Positions 44,865 to 54,998 of a DNA stretch of 64,000 nucleotides are shown one piece after another; within the stretch, counting starts at the first letter, position 1, and the number at the start of each line of letters is the position of its first letter. The notes under the pieces were generated by a model. The model had not been told where the DNA came from and made no database searches. It was given only the letters and a program-made list of their open reading frames with translations. The position numbers were made by a program, and so were the translations under genes. This DNA is from Rhodococcus oxybenzonivorans (lineage in GTDB: Bacteria; Actinomycetota; Actinomycetes; Mycobacteriales; Mycobacteriaceae): the NCBI RefSeq assembly GCF_003130705.1, contig NZ_CP021355.1, forward strand, positions 868,001-932,000, in the 5' to 3' direction.

Positions 44865-45322
44865 GGTCACTCGCATTTCGAGAATCAGGTGGACTGCGGA
44901 GAACTTGAAGCAAACCACTGCTGAAAGCGTGTGACAGTCTCCCTCAGGATTATCTCTGTACCCCGTTCGAGATATGTTCCGGCTCACAGTGAATGATGGA
45001 GCTCTGAACGGTGAGTTGAAATTTCTTGTCGTTCAACGTGTGGGAGCCCATCACGTCGGTAGACCCCTGCGTCGATTGGTTCGTCGACTCCTCGTGTTGA
45101 GAACCAACTCAGTGGTCGGTAGCGATGCGTAGCGTACACAAGACAATTGGTGCAGTGAGTTTTTCGTTTCGAAGCCGCCGGGATGTGGACTCACTTCGCG
45201 GGACCCGCTAACGGCGTCGGTGGTCGGCTCACCCCCGAATTAGTCCCGGGGCAGCGAGGTGCATGTGCGGCAGCGCGGTCCGGCGGCCCCGTCGCGGAGT
45301 GTCCCATTGCCGGGCCACGTGG
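44865..45322. other. Intergenic between two DUF3263-like paralogues
   Basis: About 460 bases. The minus-strand open frame extends somewhat upstream of the chosen start of the 44,601 gene but loses coding character. Otherwise nothing recognised. Confidence 0.35.
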
Positions 45323-45565
45323 CTACGCGGTCGGGGCGGGCCGTGAGGCGCGTACGGACACGAAACGACGGAGGTCGTCGCGGAAGTTGGGATCGAGTTG
45401 GTTGGCTGTCGGTCCTGCCAGGATGCTGTCCAGTCTCGCGATGTAGCAGGCTGGAGTCATGCCGAACTCGACCAGGAGGTCGCCGGTTGTACCACCGCCG
45501 TAGGGAAGCCATTGGCGCGCGAACTCGATGATCCTCATGTCTTCGATAGCAGAGTCGTCGATCAC
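45323..45565 (-). CDS. DUF3263-like small protein B
   Basis: 80 residues from GTG 45565, with GGAGG seven bases upstream. Core IIEFARQWLPYGGGTTGDLL, VEFGMTPACYIARLDSIL, clearly homologous to the protein at 44,601-44,864. Probably a small DNA-binding or regulatory protein. Confidence 0.65.
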   Translation of the reverse strand: MIDDSAIEDMRIIEFARQWLPYGGGTTGDLLVEFGMTPACYIARLDSILAGPTANQLDPNFRDDLRRFVSVRASRPAPTA

Positions 45566-45771
45566 GGTTTTACCTCCAACCGTCATACCTGGACAAACGC
45601 GGAGAGATGAGTCTTTCCGACCGAGTTGTTCCGGGTGGGTGCCCTTGGCCCCGGTCAGGCTGTCGCCAGAATTGGATTGCCGTCTGATCTTCCTACCGAG
45701 TGCGCGAGACCATTTGATCTGTCTAGTGCACCAGCGCGTGGACTGGACTGCAACTCCTTATAGGAAGGATC

Positions 45772-45792
45772 CCCCTGTTGGGGAGTGTTTTT
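45772..45792 (+). terminator. Short hairpin with T tract
   Basis: CCCC-TGTT-GGGG (45772-45783) followed by AGTG and TTTTT, then a second CCCCC/GGGGGG pair. It resembles a rho-independent terminator on plus, and the second hairpin one on minus. It marks the change from accessory to chromosomal genes. Confidence 0.4.
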
Positions 45793-45913
45793 CCCCCTTG
45801 GGGGGAGTCCGGTCAGGTGATGTGAGCCATATCTTGAGAGATGTCTTGGTACGGCGTTTGGGTCTATGTACCTCAAATCCCGGCATGTTCATCCCTGGAA
45901 GTTTGGAGTACCG

Positions 45914-47005
45914 ATGTCAGCCGTCAGCTCGGTAGAACCGCCCGGGGAGGGGGTTGGTGTTGTCGGAGGGAACCACACTCGAAGGGTGGGGACCGAATCG
46001 GATTTCTTGACACGTTCGAGTTTCTTTCCTGGCAACAGCATTCAGTCAAAGCTTCTGACACACGCGTTACGTGTGACGGTCAAACCTGCGCTCGGTGTGT
46101 GGGCACACGTTCCGAGCGCACGTTGGGCCGCGCGGGTGGTTGACCAGGCCGCGCGCGTGCTACCCCCACTCGATGGGGTCGGGCATCGTCGTGTGCGCTT
46201 GGCGGATTGCGACGCGGATTGGATCCAGGCGCACAACGCCGACCTGCGCAGCGTGGTCCTCTACCTTCACGGCGGGGGGTTCCTGACCGGTGGCCTCAAT
46301 ACGCACCGCCGTCTTGCCTCTCGGATTTCGCAGTCGGCCGACGCCAGCGTGCTCAGCGTCAACTATCGACTGATGCCCACGCATGCGATAGGGGACGCCG
46401 TCGCCGACGGGATCGCCGGCTATCGCTGGTTGCTTGCACGAGGATTCTCCCCGACCCAGATCGTCATCTCCGGTGATTCCGCCGGCGGATATCTCGCGTT
46501 CATGGTGGCACTGGCACTCGCCGACCTGGATCTGCCGAGGCCTGCCGGTCTGGTCGCATTGTCACCGCTCACCGACTTGGACCCGACCGTCAAGTTGCAG
46601 CATCCCGCGTCTGCGCAATGCCCGATCCTTCCCAGTTCGGCGCTGGTGGCGCTGACCGCCCTCACCGAGCGCGTGGAGTGCCGTACTCGTGGCGTTTCGG
46701 GGCTGCCTTTGTCTCCTGTCGATGCAGATCTGCGCGGGCTTCCGCCAGTACTACTTCAGGTCGGATCCAGAGACATGCTGTATCCCGATGCGCGGCTGAT
46801 GTTCGAGTGCCTTACCGATGCCGGGGTCCCGGTTGCCCTCGAGATATGGGATGGCCAGTTCCACGTCTTTCATGTGGCTGCGGATCTTCTGCCTGAGGCA
46901 CGCAGGGCAATTGAGCGTGTCGCGGAGTTCATTCGCGCGGTGACCACCGTTCGAACCGGCGATTCGGCACCTGATCCCCTCGGTTCGGACCGCGAGATCG
47001 CTTGA
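45914..47005 (+). CDS. Alpha/beta-hydrolase (HSL-type esterase/lipase)
   Basis: 363 residues from ATG 45914. Hormone-sensitive-lipase motifs: oxyanion hole YLHGGGFLTGG, nucleophile elbow VISGDSAGGYLAF, acid/His end region LLQVGSRDMLYPDARLMFEC and DGQFHVFHVAADLL (His). No secretion signal is obvious. Substrates are probably short or medium acyl esters. Confidence 0.88.
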   Translation: MSAVSSVEPPGEGVGVVGGNHTRRVGTESDFLTRSSFFPGNSIQSKLLTHALRVTVKPALGVWAHVPSARWAARVVDQAARVLPPLDGVGHRRVRLADCDADWIQAHNADLRSVVLYLHGGGFLTGGLNTHRRLASRISQSADASVLSVNYRLMPTHAIGDAVADGIAGYRWLLARGFSPTQIVISGDSAGGYLAFMVALALADLDLPRPAGLVALSPLTDLDPTVKLQHPASAQCPILPSSALVALTALTERVECRTRGVSGLPLSPVDADLRGLPPVLLQVGSRDMLYPDARLMFECLTDAGVPVALEIWDGQFHVFHVAADLLPEARRAIERVAEFIRAVTTVRTGDSAPDPLGSDREIA

Positions 47006-47064
47006 CGCAATCGGTACGGGCGATGCTCCGGGATCGAACCTCCACAGCAGATCGCTAGCGCGGT

Positions 47065-47092
47065 GTGACAGCAAATCTGTGACGGCAAATCT
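47065..47092 (+). repeat. 14-bp tandem repeat upstream of the SMR pair
   Basis: GTGACAGCAAATCT (47065-47078) is followed directly by GTGACGGCAAATCT (47079-47092), then GTGTGAGCAA. It lies ~90 bases before the first SMR gene and may be an operator. No ykkC-type guanidine riboswitch was recognised. Confidence 0.45.
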
Positions 47093-47181
47093 GTGTGAGC
47101 AACATTTCGGCACGAGCCGCCACAGAGCGATCTGCGTGAAAGATACGGCAAAACCCTCACGATGGATGGGAATCGATTTCA

Positions 47182-47496
47182 ATGGCGTGGTTGTTGCTCG
47201 TTACAGCGATTGTTCTCGAGGTTGCGGCTACGAGCATGCTGCCGCTCACTCACGAGTTCACCCGAGTCCGGTTATCTGCTGCGGTGCTGGGGCTCTATGG
47301 AAGCGCCTTCTTTTTGTTGGCGAAGGCGGTCATCCAGATCGACATCGGTGTTGTGTACGCGCTGTGGTCGGCGCTGGGGACGGCGGCGGTGGTCGCACTC
47401 GGTGCCCTCTTCCACGGGGAACGTATCTCACGGGTCAAGATTGTCGGTCTCGCGCTGACCGTCGTTGGTATCGTCGCGATGAATTTTGGAGGGTAG
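47182..47496 (+). CDS. SMR-family efflux subunit A
   Basis: 104 residues, four transmembrane helices, with the family Glu in helix 1 (LLLVTAIVLEVAATSMLPL) and the signature VVYALWSALGTAAVVALGAL. Paired with a second SMR gene five bases downstream, as in heterodimeric exporters (EbrAB/YkkCD type). Likely substrates are quaternary or guanidinium-type cations. Confidence 0.88.
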   Translation: MAWLLLVTAIVLEVAATSMLPLTHEFTRVRLSAAVLGLYGSAFFLLAKAVIQIDIGVVYALWSALGTAAVVALGALFHGERISRVKIVGLALTVVGIVAMNFGG

Positions 47497-47501
47497 GCGC
47501 C

Positions 47502-47873
47502 ATGGGCTGGTCCTACCTCATGGGTGCGGTTGTCGTGGAAATCCTTGCCACAACCGGACTTCACTCGACTGAAGGGTTCACTCAGCCGATCCCAACGGTG
47601 GGGGTCCTCGCCGGGTACCTCCTGTCGTTCTTCTTCCTGTCGAAAGCGCTCAGATCGATCTCGCTCGGTGTCTCGTACGCGTTGTGGTCGGCAATAGGCA
47701 CCGCCTCTATTGCGGTGGTCGGAGTGCTGCTGTTCGGCGATGCTGTGTCGGTCGCGCGCGTGGTTGGATTGATATGCATTGTGGCCGGGGTCGTCACTTT
47801 GAACATGGAGGCGGACCGCGAGTCCAGGCCTACCGTGCCCGTGGACGCCCGGCAGTCGGTGGAGTTCGACTGA
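47502..47873 (+). CDS. SMR-family efflux subunit B
   Basis: 123 residues from ATG 47502. Four helices, helix-1 Glu in LMGAVVVEILATTGLHS, signature GVSYALWSAIGTASIAVVGV, and a polar 20-residue C-terminal tail longer than in subunit A. The spacing implies an operon and a heterodimer. Confidence 0.87.
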   Translation: MGWSYLMGAVVVEILATTGLHSTEGFTQPIPTVGVLAGYLLSFFFLSKALRSISLGVSYALWSAIGTASIAVVGVLLFGDAVSVARVVGLICIVAGVVTLNMEADRESRPTVPVDARQSVEFD

Positions 47874-47967
47874 GATCAATCGCGCAAAGCGTGGACCATC
47901 GCGATGCCGCGAGCGAGCGTTCCCGGGACGGAAGCGGCGCATCTTGGAGGACCACGTCTGGGTGCTG

Positions 47968-50900
47968 TCAGGTCGCGGCCAATATGTTGGCGATGCGTGC
48001 GTCCTCATCCAACAATATTTGAGTCAATCCGAGCTCCGTGCATCTCGCTGCGACCGGAGCCAGCACGGACCGCGCCTCCGTGAACCGCTCCGAGGCGGAC
48101 AAGCACACCGCCAACAGTAATTTCGCGCGGATGAGCGCCCGGGGCCTGCCCTGTTTTTCGATGCTGAGCACGAGCTCTTTCGCCCGCGAACAGGCGTGCG
48201 CGACATCGTCGGAGGTACTCGCACCGAGCAGGATCCTGATCGAAGAGTCTTCGTCGAGTTCGGATGTGATGGTAGCGATCCCGTCTGCTTGCGGACGGTA
48301 CGCGTTCAAGCCCATCAGTCGAGTGCGGACGTCTTCGCCGACGGGCAGCCCTGAGCGGATCCGCTCGTTGACCATCCGGGCGGCCAGACGTGGCAGCCGC
48401 AGCGATTCGGCAATCCTGGCGCCCTCCTCGAGTCGACGTTCGGCCTCTTCATGATGTCGGAGTGAGGCTTTGACCCGTGATCCGGTGCCGTAGGTGGCAA
48501 GCATGAATTCCACGAGGCCGCCACCCTCGGAACCGAGTTTGTAGCTTTCGTCGAGGAGTCGTTCGGCCTCTGTAATGTTTCCCATCTCGTAGAGAAGCGC
48601 TCCGAGCAAGGCTCCGGCGAGTCGTGCTGCATGGGCGTGGACGCCGGATTTCCCGGTCATCGCCACTGCGGATCGGAAGTAGTTCTCGGCCGCGGGAATA
48701 TCGAGTTGTTCGTATGCCGCTGCGCCGGCCAGGCAGTATCCGTACATGACACTGAAGGGGCCGCTGGTTTGCGCATGATATGCGGCGGCCCAGTCCTGCC
48801 AACGGCGCGCTGCGTCGAAATCGAATGTGTAGAGGGCCACGAAGGAAGCGATGCTGCCGGCGCCCGACGCGAGGAAGGGCCGCACCGCATCCGGGTGGCG
48901 CAAACAATCGGCGACGAGTTCCTGCACCCCTGCGATCTCATCGGCGAAGAGTTTGCCGGATGCTTGGACGACGGCGGCTTCGACGCGAAGGGCATCAGTC
49001 GCGGTGTCGTCTGTCTGGGTGTTCGTGAGTGCGGCATCGAAGAGATCGAGGGCAGCTCTCATCTGTCGTGGACGCTGCATCAGTATGTTCGCCCACGCTA
49101 TGTTCAATTGGAGTCGGGCACTTGTCACAGCAAGGTTCGGGGGAAGTTTCGCGACCAGGCCGAGGAGGGTTGTCATCCGCGAGTCCTCGATGAGTGTCAT
49201 GCCGCCGTCTTCGACCAGCCGAAGGGCGTGGTCGGTGTCGCCGGCGGCAAGTGCGTTGTCGACAGCCTCGCTGAGCATGTTGTGGTCGGCAAACCAGTGC
49301 GCCGCGATCCGGTGGAGTTCTTCACGACGGCCCGGATGGAGGCGTTCGAGGCGGCGATGGAGGAGATCGGCGAACAGGTGGTGGTAGCGGAACCATTCCC
49401 TGTCGTCATCGATGCTTTGCAGAAACAGGTCTCGCCGTTCGATTTCCTCGAGCATCTCTTGGCCGGATGGAACGTGTGTCAGCATGCCGGCGAGGTCACC
49501 GCAGATCTTCTCCGTAATGGCTGTCGCCAGGAGGAACTCGAGGATGGTCGGCTCGAGTGTGCTCAGGACGTTCTCCACCAAATATTCGTGGATGGCATGG
49601 TGGCCTCCGGAAAGATGCGCGATGAAGTCCATGCGATCGCTGCGGCCGCGTAGCGACAGGGACGCCAGTTGCAGCGCCGCGACCCATCCGTCGGTCGATC
49701 TTCGAAGACTGCTCACTTCTTGGTCATCGAGTGTGAGTCCGTTGACGTCGACGAGGAATGCCCGGGATTCCGCGGTGTCGAAACGCATTGCCGTCGGCCC
49801 GATCTCGACGAGTTCGTCGCGTACTCGCATGAGGCTCAGCGGGAGACCGGATTGGGATCGTGTTGCGACGATCACCTGGACGTGATGGCATCCGTTCTCG
49901 AGCAGGAAGTTCATTGCCGCCACGGTGTCGGGCGAGGTCACCCGGTGCCAGTCGTCGATCACAATGGCGATCGCGTGGCCACTGTCGTGGATGTCGTTGA
50001 TCAACGAGGGCAGCACATAGCGCGCTGCATCTTCGTAGTGGTCTTCGAGGATGCGCTCGAGGTCGGGCGCGGTCGTGGGCAGCGCGGTGTGGATCGCCTC
50101 CACCAGGTGGGACAGAAACCAGGTGACGTTGTTGTCATCGCGGTCGATGGTGAGCCAGGCGACGGGCATTCCCTCGGCTATCAGAGCGTGCCGCCATTGG
50201 GAGGCCAGGGTGCTCTTACCGAAACCTGCGGGGGCGTGGATCACTGTCAGGCGCCGCCCAGCGCCGGCGCGGAGGGTCTCGAGGAGTCGTCGGCGCTCGA
50301 CCAATGGCCGTGCCGAGGTCGGGGGACGAAATTTCGTGGCGGCGGTGGGCGGGGTGTTCGGCATTGCTGCCGGGGTCTTCTCCGCGGGTGCCCCGCCGGT
50401 TCCGGGCGGGGGCGAGGTGGCTCGGAACGGATCGGCGGGCATCGCCATCGCGTCCATTTGCAGCCCGTGCAGGAGTTGGACCGTTCGAAGCTCGTTTCCG
50501 AATGCGTCGGCCGATGCTGGTCGATCGGCGGGAACGCCCGCCATGGCGTGTTCGATGGCGGTGCACACGTCGTCGGGAATGCCGTGCTCACGCAGGTCCG
50601 GGATCGGTTGATTGGTGACCCGCACGAACTGGGCAACCACCCCTTCCCGGGTGCGGCGCTCGAAGGCGGCGTGTCCAGTCATCAGGCAGAACAGCGTCGC
50701 ACCGAGACCGTATACATCGGACGCGGGACTCGGTGGTTGGCCCTTGAGCACCTCGGGGGCGGTGAAGGCGGGGGTGCCGACGATGCTGCCCGCGGATGTT
50801 TCGAAATCGCCCCCGATCCGGGCGATGCCGAAGTCGGTCAGTTGCGGCTCGCCGTATCCCGTGATCAGGATGTTGGCGGGTTTGATGTCACGGTGGAGGA

Positions 50901-51342
50901 TGCCCTCACGGTGAGCGGCCGCCAGAGCCCCGGCCAGTTTCACTCCGATCCCGAGCACGGTGGGCAACGGGAAGGGACCCTTCTGCCGAAGCAGGGTTTG
51001 GAGAGAACCGTGTTCGTGGTAGGGCATCACGAGAAAGAGGGAGCCGTTCGCGGTGACGCCGACGTGGAGAATTTGGACGATGTGGGGATGGCTGGAGAGT
51101 TTGCCCATGGCGCGTTGTTCTCGTACGAAGCGGGTGCGGTCGTCGGGTCCGACATCGGAGGTCAGCACTTTGACGGCGACCGGTCGATCGAGGGAACGCT
51201 CGGTGCAGCGATAGACCACCCCGAATCCTCCGCGTCCGACCTCCTGCGCATTCTCGAGTCCGGCCATGTCCAATTCGGTGGCGATATCGCGGCTCACATC
51301 GCGCTGAGTATTCGGCAGGTCGACTTCGTCGAACTCGTCCAT
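47968..51342 (-). CDS. pknK: PknK-type Ser/Thr protein kinase with STAND ATPase and TPR region
   Basis: 1124 residues, near the length of M. tuberculosis PknK. N-terminal kinase: GRGGFGVVYRC loop, AVKVL Lys, HRDIKPANILI, TDFGIARIGG, TAPEVL. Linker, then a MalT-like ATPase (P-loop APAGFGKSTLASQW, Walker B AIVIDDWHRV) and a long TPR-like helical C-terminus. There is no terminal LuxR HTH, as in PknK. Known homologues control transcription of nearby catabolic or regulatory genes by phosphorylation. Confidence 0.93.
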   Translation of the reverse strand: MDEFDEVDLPNTQRDVSRDIATELDMAGLENAQEVGRGGFGVVYRCTERSLDRPVAVKVLTSDVGPDDRTRFVREQRAMGKLSSHPHIVQILHVGVTANGSLFLVMPYHEHGSLQTLLRQKGPFPLPTVLGIGVKLAGALAAAHREGILHRDIKPANILITGYGEPQLTDFGIARIGGDFETSAGSIVGTPAFTAPEVLKGQPPSPASDVYGLGATLFCLMTGHAAFERRTREGVVAQFVRVTNQPIPDLREHGIPDDVCTAIEHAMAGVPADRPASADAFGNELRTVQLLHGLQMDAMAMPADPFRATSPPPGTGGAPAEKTPAAMPNTPPTAATKFRPPTSARPLVERRRLLETLRAGAGRRLTVIHAPAGFGKSTLASQWRHALIAEGMPVAWLTIDRDDNNVTWFLSHLVEAIHTALPTTAPDLERILEDHYEDAARYVLPSLINDIHDSGHAIAIVIDDWHRVTSPDTVAAMNFLLENGCHHVQVIVATRSQSGLPLSLMRVRDELVEIGPTAMRFDTAESRAFLVDVNGLTLDDQEVSSLRRSTDGWVAALQLASLSLRGRSDRMDFIAHLSGGHHAIHEYLVENVLSTLEPTILEFLLATAITEKICGDLAGMLTHVPSGQEMLEEIERRDLFLQSIDDDREWFRYHHLFADLLHRRLERLHPGRREELHRIAAHWFADHNMLSEAVDNALAAGDTDHALRLVEDGGMTLIEDSRMTTLLGLVAKLPPNLAVTSARLQLNIAWANILMQRPRQMRAALDLFDAALTNTQTDDTATDALRVEAAVVQASGKLFADEIAGVQELVADCLRHPDAVRPFLASGAGSIASFVALYTFDFDAARRWQDWAAAYHAQTSGPFSVMYGYCLAGAAAYEQLDIPAAENYFRSAVAMTGKSGVHAHAARLAGALLGALLYEMGNITEAERLLDESYKLGSEGGGLVEFMLATYGTGSRVKASLRHHEEAERRLEEGARIAESLRLPRLAARMVNERIRSGLPVGEDVRTRLMGLNAYRPQADGIATITSELDEDSSIRILLGASTSDDVAHACSRAKELVLSIEKQGRPRALIRAKLLLAVCLSASERFTEARSVLAPVAARCTELGLTQILLDEDARIANILAAT

Positions 51343-51563
51343 CGGTGGCTCAATCCTCTATGCACTTCTACCTCTTTGTGGCAGGTCAGAGGGTGTGCCA
51401 CGACTGTGGGCCTCGGCATTCGGGGCGAAGTCCGCCCGCGAGCGGTTCATGCGCACCTCCAACCAGTGTGATCCAACTCACATGCTAACTCAGTGCGATT
51501 CGGTGCTGTTCCCAAATCCGAGTGGACAGCAGGGGGTGGCGGCAGATCCCATCTGGTCAGCCG

Positions 51564-52166
51564 CTACCGGCGCCGCATTCCCTCGAAGGTCAGGCGTAGG
51601 ACTGCCTCGGCGAGATCCTCGGCTGATCCTCCGGTTCGCGGCCGGTGCCACTCGATGAGCGAGTTGAGCATGCCGAACACAAGGCGGCCGGTGAGCGCGG
51701 GATCGATGCCTGGCCGAAGGTCTCCCTCCTCGGCGGCCCCGACGACGAGGTCCCGCACGAAGAGATCGAATTCCCGTCGACGGGCGAGGGCGCGGCGTTC
51801 CACGGGAGTGTTCCCACGAACGCGCAGCAGGAGGGTGACGTAGGGCAGTTCTGCGACCAGGATCTCGGCGGTGCGCCGGACGAGGTACTCGAGGCGGTCG
51901 ATGTGTCGGCCGCTGGTGGCCTGCCGTTCGGTGGTGACGGCGAACAGTGCGTCGAGCGCCCGCGCCAAGGCTCGCTCCAGCAGTTCGGTCTTTCCTGAAA
52001 CATGGTGGTAGATAGATGACTTCGTGATTCCCAGCCGCTGGGACAAGGCCTCCATGCTGGTGCCCTCGTACCCCTTGTCGTTGAAGACCGTCACGGTGAC
52101 GGCGAGGAGGGAGTCGAGGTCATAGCCGGGTCGGCCGGGCCGCTGAGCGGGGTGTGCGGTCGTCAT
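51564..52166 (-). CDS. TetR/AcrR-family regulator
   Basis: 200 residues. HTH: LLAVTVTVFNDKGYEGTSME, ALSQRLGITKSSIYHHVSGK. The ligand-binding half is helical with GRLVFGMLNSLIEWHRP near the end, a pattern frequent in acyl-CoA-sensing TetR proteins. It stands alone between pknK and a cell-wall hydrolase; target and ligand unknown. Confidence 0.88.
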   Translation of the reverse strand: MTTAHPAQRPGRPGYDLDSLLAVTVTVFNDKGYEGTSMEALSQRLGITKSSIYHHVSGKTELLERALARALDALFAVTTERQATSGRHIDRLEYLVRRTAEILVAELPYVTLLLRVRGNTPVERRALARRREFDLFVRDLVVGAAEEGDLRPGIDPALTGRLVFGMLNSLIEWHRPRTGGSAEDLAEAVLRLTFEGMRRR

Positions 52167-52327
52167 GGGTTACGGTCCTTCCCGGTGCGCCCGTGCGACG
52201 TTGCCGTGCCCGTCGAGATCGTCTGCCATGTCCGCTTTCGCCGAGGTGATGCTTCTCTGGCTCCGTGGGTCGGGAGGGGCGCACTCCGGATGGTCGAGCC
52301 CGTGTCGGCGGATCCCCGGGTGCCGTC

Positions 52328-53665
52328 TCACACCACTCGCCGCGCTTTCATTCCGTCGAACACGGGCGCGATCCGAACCACGTCGCCGGTGGTGGGCGCG
52401 TGCACCATTTTGCCGCTGCCGAGGTAGATTGCCACGTGCCCGGGGCCGGCGGGACCCCAGTTGCCGAACAGCAGATCACCGGGTCTGGCGTCGGCGAGGG
52501 GAATCTCGGTACCGACGTTCCACTGAGTTTCCGACGTCCGAGGTAGGGAGACATTCTCTGTTGTTGCGGCGTGGACGGCGTAGGAGGTGAGTCCGGAACA
52601 GTCGAAACCGCCGCCGGAGGGCCCGTTCACGTTGCCGCCGCCCCACACGTAGGGAAGGCCCAGATAGCGTAGGGCAGCCTCGACGATCCTGCCGCCGACG
52701 CCTCCCCAGTCGCCCGACCCAGGATCGAGGATCGACGCGAAGCGGGATTCGGCCGCGCGGATCTTCGCCACGTAGGGCTTTGTCTGATTCTCGTAGTCGG
52801 GGAGTCCCGAGGGCATTCCGCCCGATCGGCGGACCGCTCCCACGCCGGCGTTGTATCCGGCGAGCGTCAGGTCCAGCACGTCACCCGAGACGAGGCCGGC
52901 CTGCTTCCACGAATCGATCTCCTCGTACATGTCGCAGAGTAGATGTCCCGATGCCATGACCGAGTCGCCGACGGCAAGGACATCCACCTTTCCGTCACCG
53001 TCGGCGTCGCGCCCGTATTTCGCCCAGGTGCCGGGCATGAACTGGCCGGGACCACGGGCGCCATCCGGCGACACGGGCGCCGAGGCGCCGTATCGGAAGT
53101 TGTTCTCCGCCGAGTACAAGGCCGCCAGGACAGGGGCCTTGATGCCGTCGCAGATGCTTCCCGCCTTCTGAAACCAGGGGACGAATACTGCGATCGCCCC
53201 CAGCTGTGAGGCTGCCCGAGTGGGGGCGTCGGACACGGTGGGGAGGTGGGAGATTCCGGAGACGGCAAGCGGCGTCGAGTCGAATTGTTCAACGGGGTCA
53301 CCATACTCGAGGACGGTCCCGTCGGATTCGGGTTCGTGCTCGGCGGCAGGAATATCGCCCGTGGTGTCACCGGTCGCGTCGGGTGGGGGAGAGGCACTCT
53401 CGGGCGGTGGCGAGTAGGCGCCTATCGCCTCCTGGACGGCATCTGCGGTATCGGTGATTGCTTGCTGCACTGCGCCTTGCGCCTCGGGAGGTAGCTGCTC
53501 GACGGCGTCGTTGACCTGTTGCCCGATCGCGGGTGCGGCATCGGTGATCTGTTGCACCTGTTGGGTACCATAGTCTTTCAAGGCCGGAGGCGCCTCCGAT
53601 CCGTGTACCGCGCCACCGAGCGCTGTGGCGACTGCGACAATGATCGCCGAAGGATCGACCGACAT
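52328..53665 (-). CDS. Lytic transglycosylase / NlpC-P60 peptidoglycan hydrolase
   Basis: 445 residues. A short hydrophobic N-terminus (SAIIVAVATALGGAVHG) and an acidic Pro/Ala linker precede an SLT-type domain (APVLAALYSAENNFRYGASA with catalytic Glu, GARGPGQFMPGTWAKYGRDA) and an NlpC/P60 domain (FDCSGLTSYAVHAA, Cys; PGHVAIYLGSGKMVHAPTTG, His). Two activities on one chain, typical of wall-remodelling or conjugation-associated enzymes. The N-terminus is not a perfect Sec signal; export is assumed. Confidence 0.88.
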   Translation of the reverse strand: MSVDPSAIIVAVATALGGAVHGSEAPPALKDYGTQQVQQITDAAPAIGQQVNDAVEQLPPEAQGAVQQAITDTADAVQEAIGAYSPPPESASPPPDATGDTTGDIPAAEHEPESDGTVLEYGDPVEQFDSTPLAVSGISHLPTVSDAPTRAASQLGAIAVFVPWFQKAGSICDGIKAPVLAALYSAENNFRYGASAPVSPDGARGPGQFMPGTWAKYGRDADGDGKVDVLAVGDSVMASGHLLCDMYEEIDSWKQAGLVSGDVLDLTLAGYNAGVGAVRRSGGMPSGLPDYENQTKPYVAKIRAAESRFASILDPGSGDWGGVGGRIVEAALRYLGLPYVWGGGNVNGPSGGGFDCSGLTSYAVHAATTENVSLPRTSETQWNVGTEIPLADARPGDLLFGNWGPAGPGHVAIYLGSGKMVHAPTTGDVVRIAPVFDGMKARRVV

Positions 53666-53935
53666 CTACTTCCTCCCGTGCTGTGACCCAACCCTGTGAA
53701 AACTTCTGATGTGATCCAAGTCTCGACCACTGGGCGGCTATGTTCCTCACACCATTTGGGGATAAGGGTCCACCTTTAGAGAGATTCGCGGGGTGTCGTG
53801 TCGGTACTTCCCTTGCGGGCGGGACGCGCCCCTCGAATCGAACTGGCCGATCCGACGACGATCGCGCCGGGCCGGTCCGGCGATGATGTCGCCGCCTCAC
53901 CAGGGTGACCGCGGGTGGGCGGTGGGCGTTGCGGA

Positions 53936-54982
53936 TCAGGGCGTTGTGGGCCGATTGTGGACTCCGGAGACAACCGTGCTCCGGGTCGCTGCGTCGAGGC
54001 CGTACGGGGTGTACAGGGTGAATCGGTCGATGATGCCGCCGAACCTGCGTGATATCTCGGCCGCGGCCGCGTCGGGCTCGCCGACGACCGCGAAGGTGCG
54101 CAGGACGGTGTCGTCGATCAGCCGGGTCATGGACGCCCAGTCGTCGAGCTTGGACAGCCGGTGGAGCTCGGTCTGCAGATCACCCCAGCCGTGAAGGTCG
54201 AGGACCGCCCGGTACGCCGGGGTGGACCCGTAGAAGGCGATCTGTTTGCGCACGGCGGTCGCCGCTTCCTCGAATTGCCGTTCATCTGACCCGGTGACGA
54301 CGAGTCCGGGATAGGACAGGGTGAAATCTTCGAAGACTTTTCCGGCCTTGGCGAGGGCCGATTTGATCTGCGGGACGGTCACTTCCCGGAGATATCGTTC
54401 GGTAGTGAAGCCGTGGACGAGCATCCCGTCCGCGACCTCGGCGGCGACGGACGTCATCTGCGGGCCCACGGCGGCGATCATCACTTGGGGAGGCCCGAAT
54501 TCGTTACGCGGAGGCCGGAACATCGGTGTCATCAGGGTATGGCTGTAGTAATCCCCGCGGAAGTCGAGGGCTGTCTGGTTTTGCCAGCTCTCCCAGATGG
54601 CGTGGAGCGCCCTGACGAATTCCCGCATCCTCGGCGCCGGCGCGGACCACGGCATGCTGAACCGGCGCTCGATGTGCGGCTTGATCTGTGATCCCAGTCC
54701 GAGCGTGAATCTCCCGGAGCTGAAGGACTGCATGTCGTTGGCGACCGTGGCGAGGGTCATGGGATTGCGTGCAAATGCCACGGCGATGGCGGTGCCCACG
54801 TGGAGTCGGGGTGCGTTCTCCGCGGCGAGCAGGAGCGGCAGGAAGGGGTCGCGACTGACTTCCGTCGACCACACCCCGTCGAAGCCGGCCCGTTCCGCGA
54901 GTCCGACCTGCTCGTGTATCTCGTGGAGGCTTGCCCCTGCCGTCCCGTCGATGGATCCGCCTATGTTGCCGTCGATCAGCAT
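53936..54982 (-). CDS. LLM-class F420-dependent-type oxidoreductase
   Basis: 348 residues, luciferase fold: [60 protein letters not shown], which is typical of the F420-dependent TIGR03617-like group. Divergent from fadA with a palindromic operator between them, so it probably belongs to the same catabolic regulon. Substrate unknown. Confidence 0.88.
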   Translation of the reverse strand: MLIDGNIGGSIDGTAGASLHEIHEQVGLAERAGFDGVWSTEVSRDPFLPLLLAAENAPRLHVGTAIAVAFARNPMTLATVANDMQSFSSGRFTLGLGSQIKPHIERRFSMPWSAPAPRMREFVRALHAIWESWQNQTALDFRGDYYSHTLMTPMFRPPRNEFGPPQVMIAAVGPQMTSVAAEVADGMLVHGFTTERYLREVTVPQIKSALAKAGKVFEDFTLSYPGLVVTGSDERQFEEAATAVRKQIAFYGSTPAYRAVLDLHGWGDLQTELHRLSKLDDWASMTRLIDDTVLRTFAVVGEPDAAAAEISRRFGGIIDRFTLYTPYGLDAATRSTVVSGVHNRPTTP

Positions 54983-54998
54983 CCGAACTCCCTACCCT

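Noticed and set aside
47020-47060. tRNA-like GATCGAACCTCC stretch
   Set aside because: No acceptor stem, anticodon arm or CCA could be fitted; no tRNA gene is visible in the window.
47006-47181. Guanidine (ykkC) riboswitch before the SMR genes
   Set aside because: Only a direct 14-bp repeat is seen; no ykkC or mini-ykkC pattern was recognisable.
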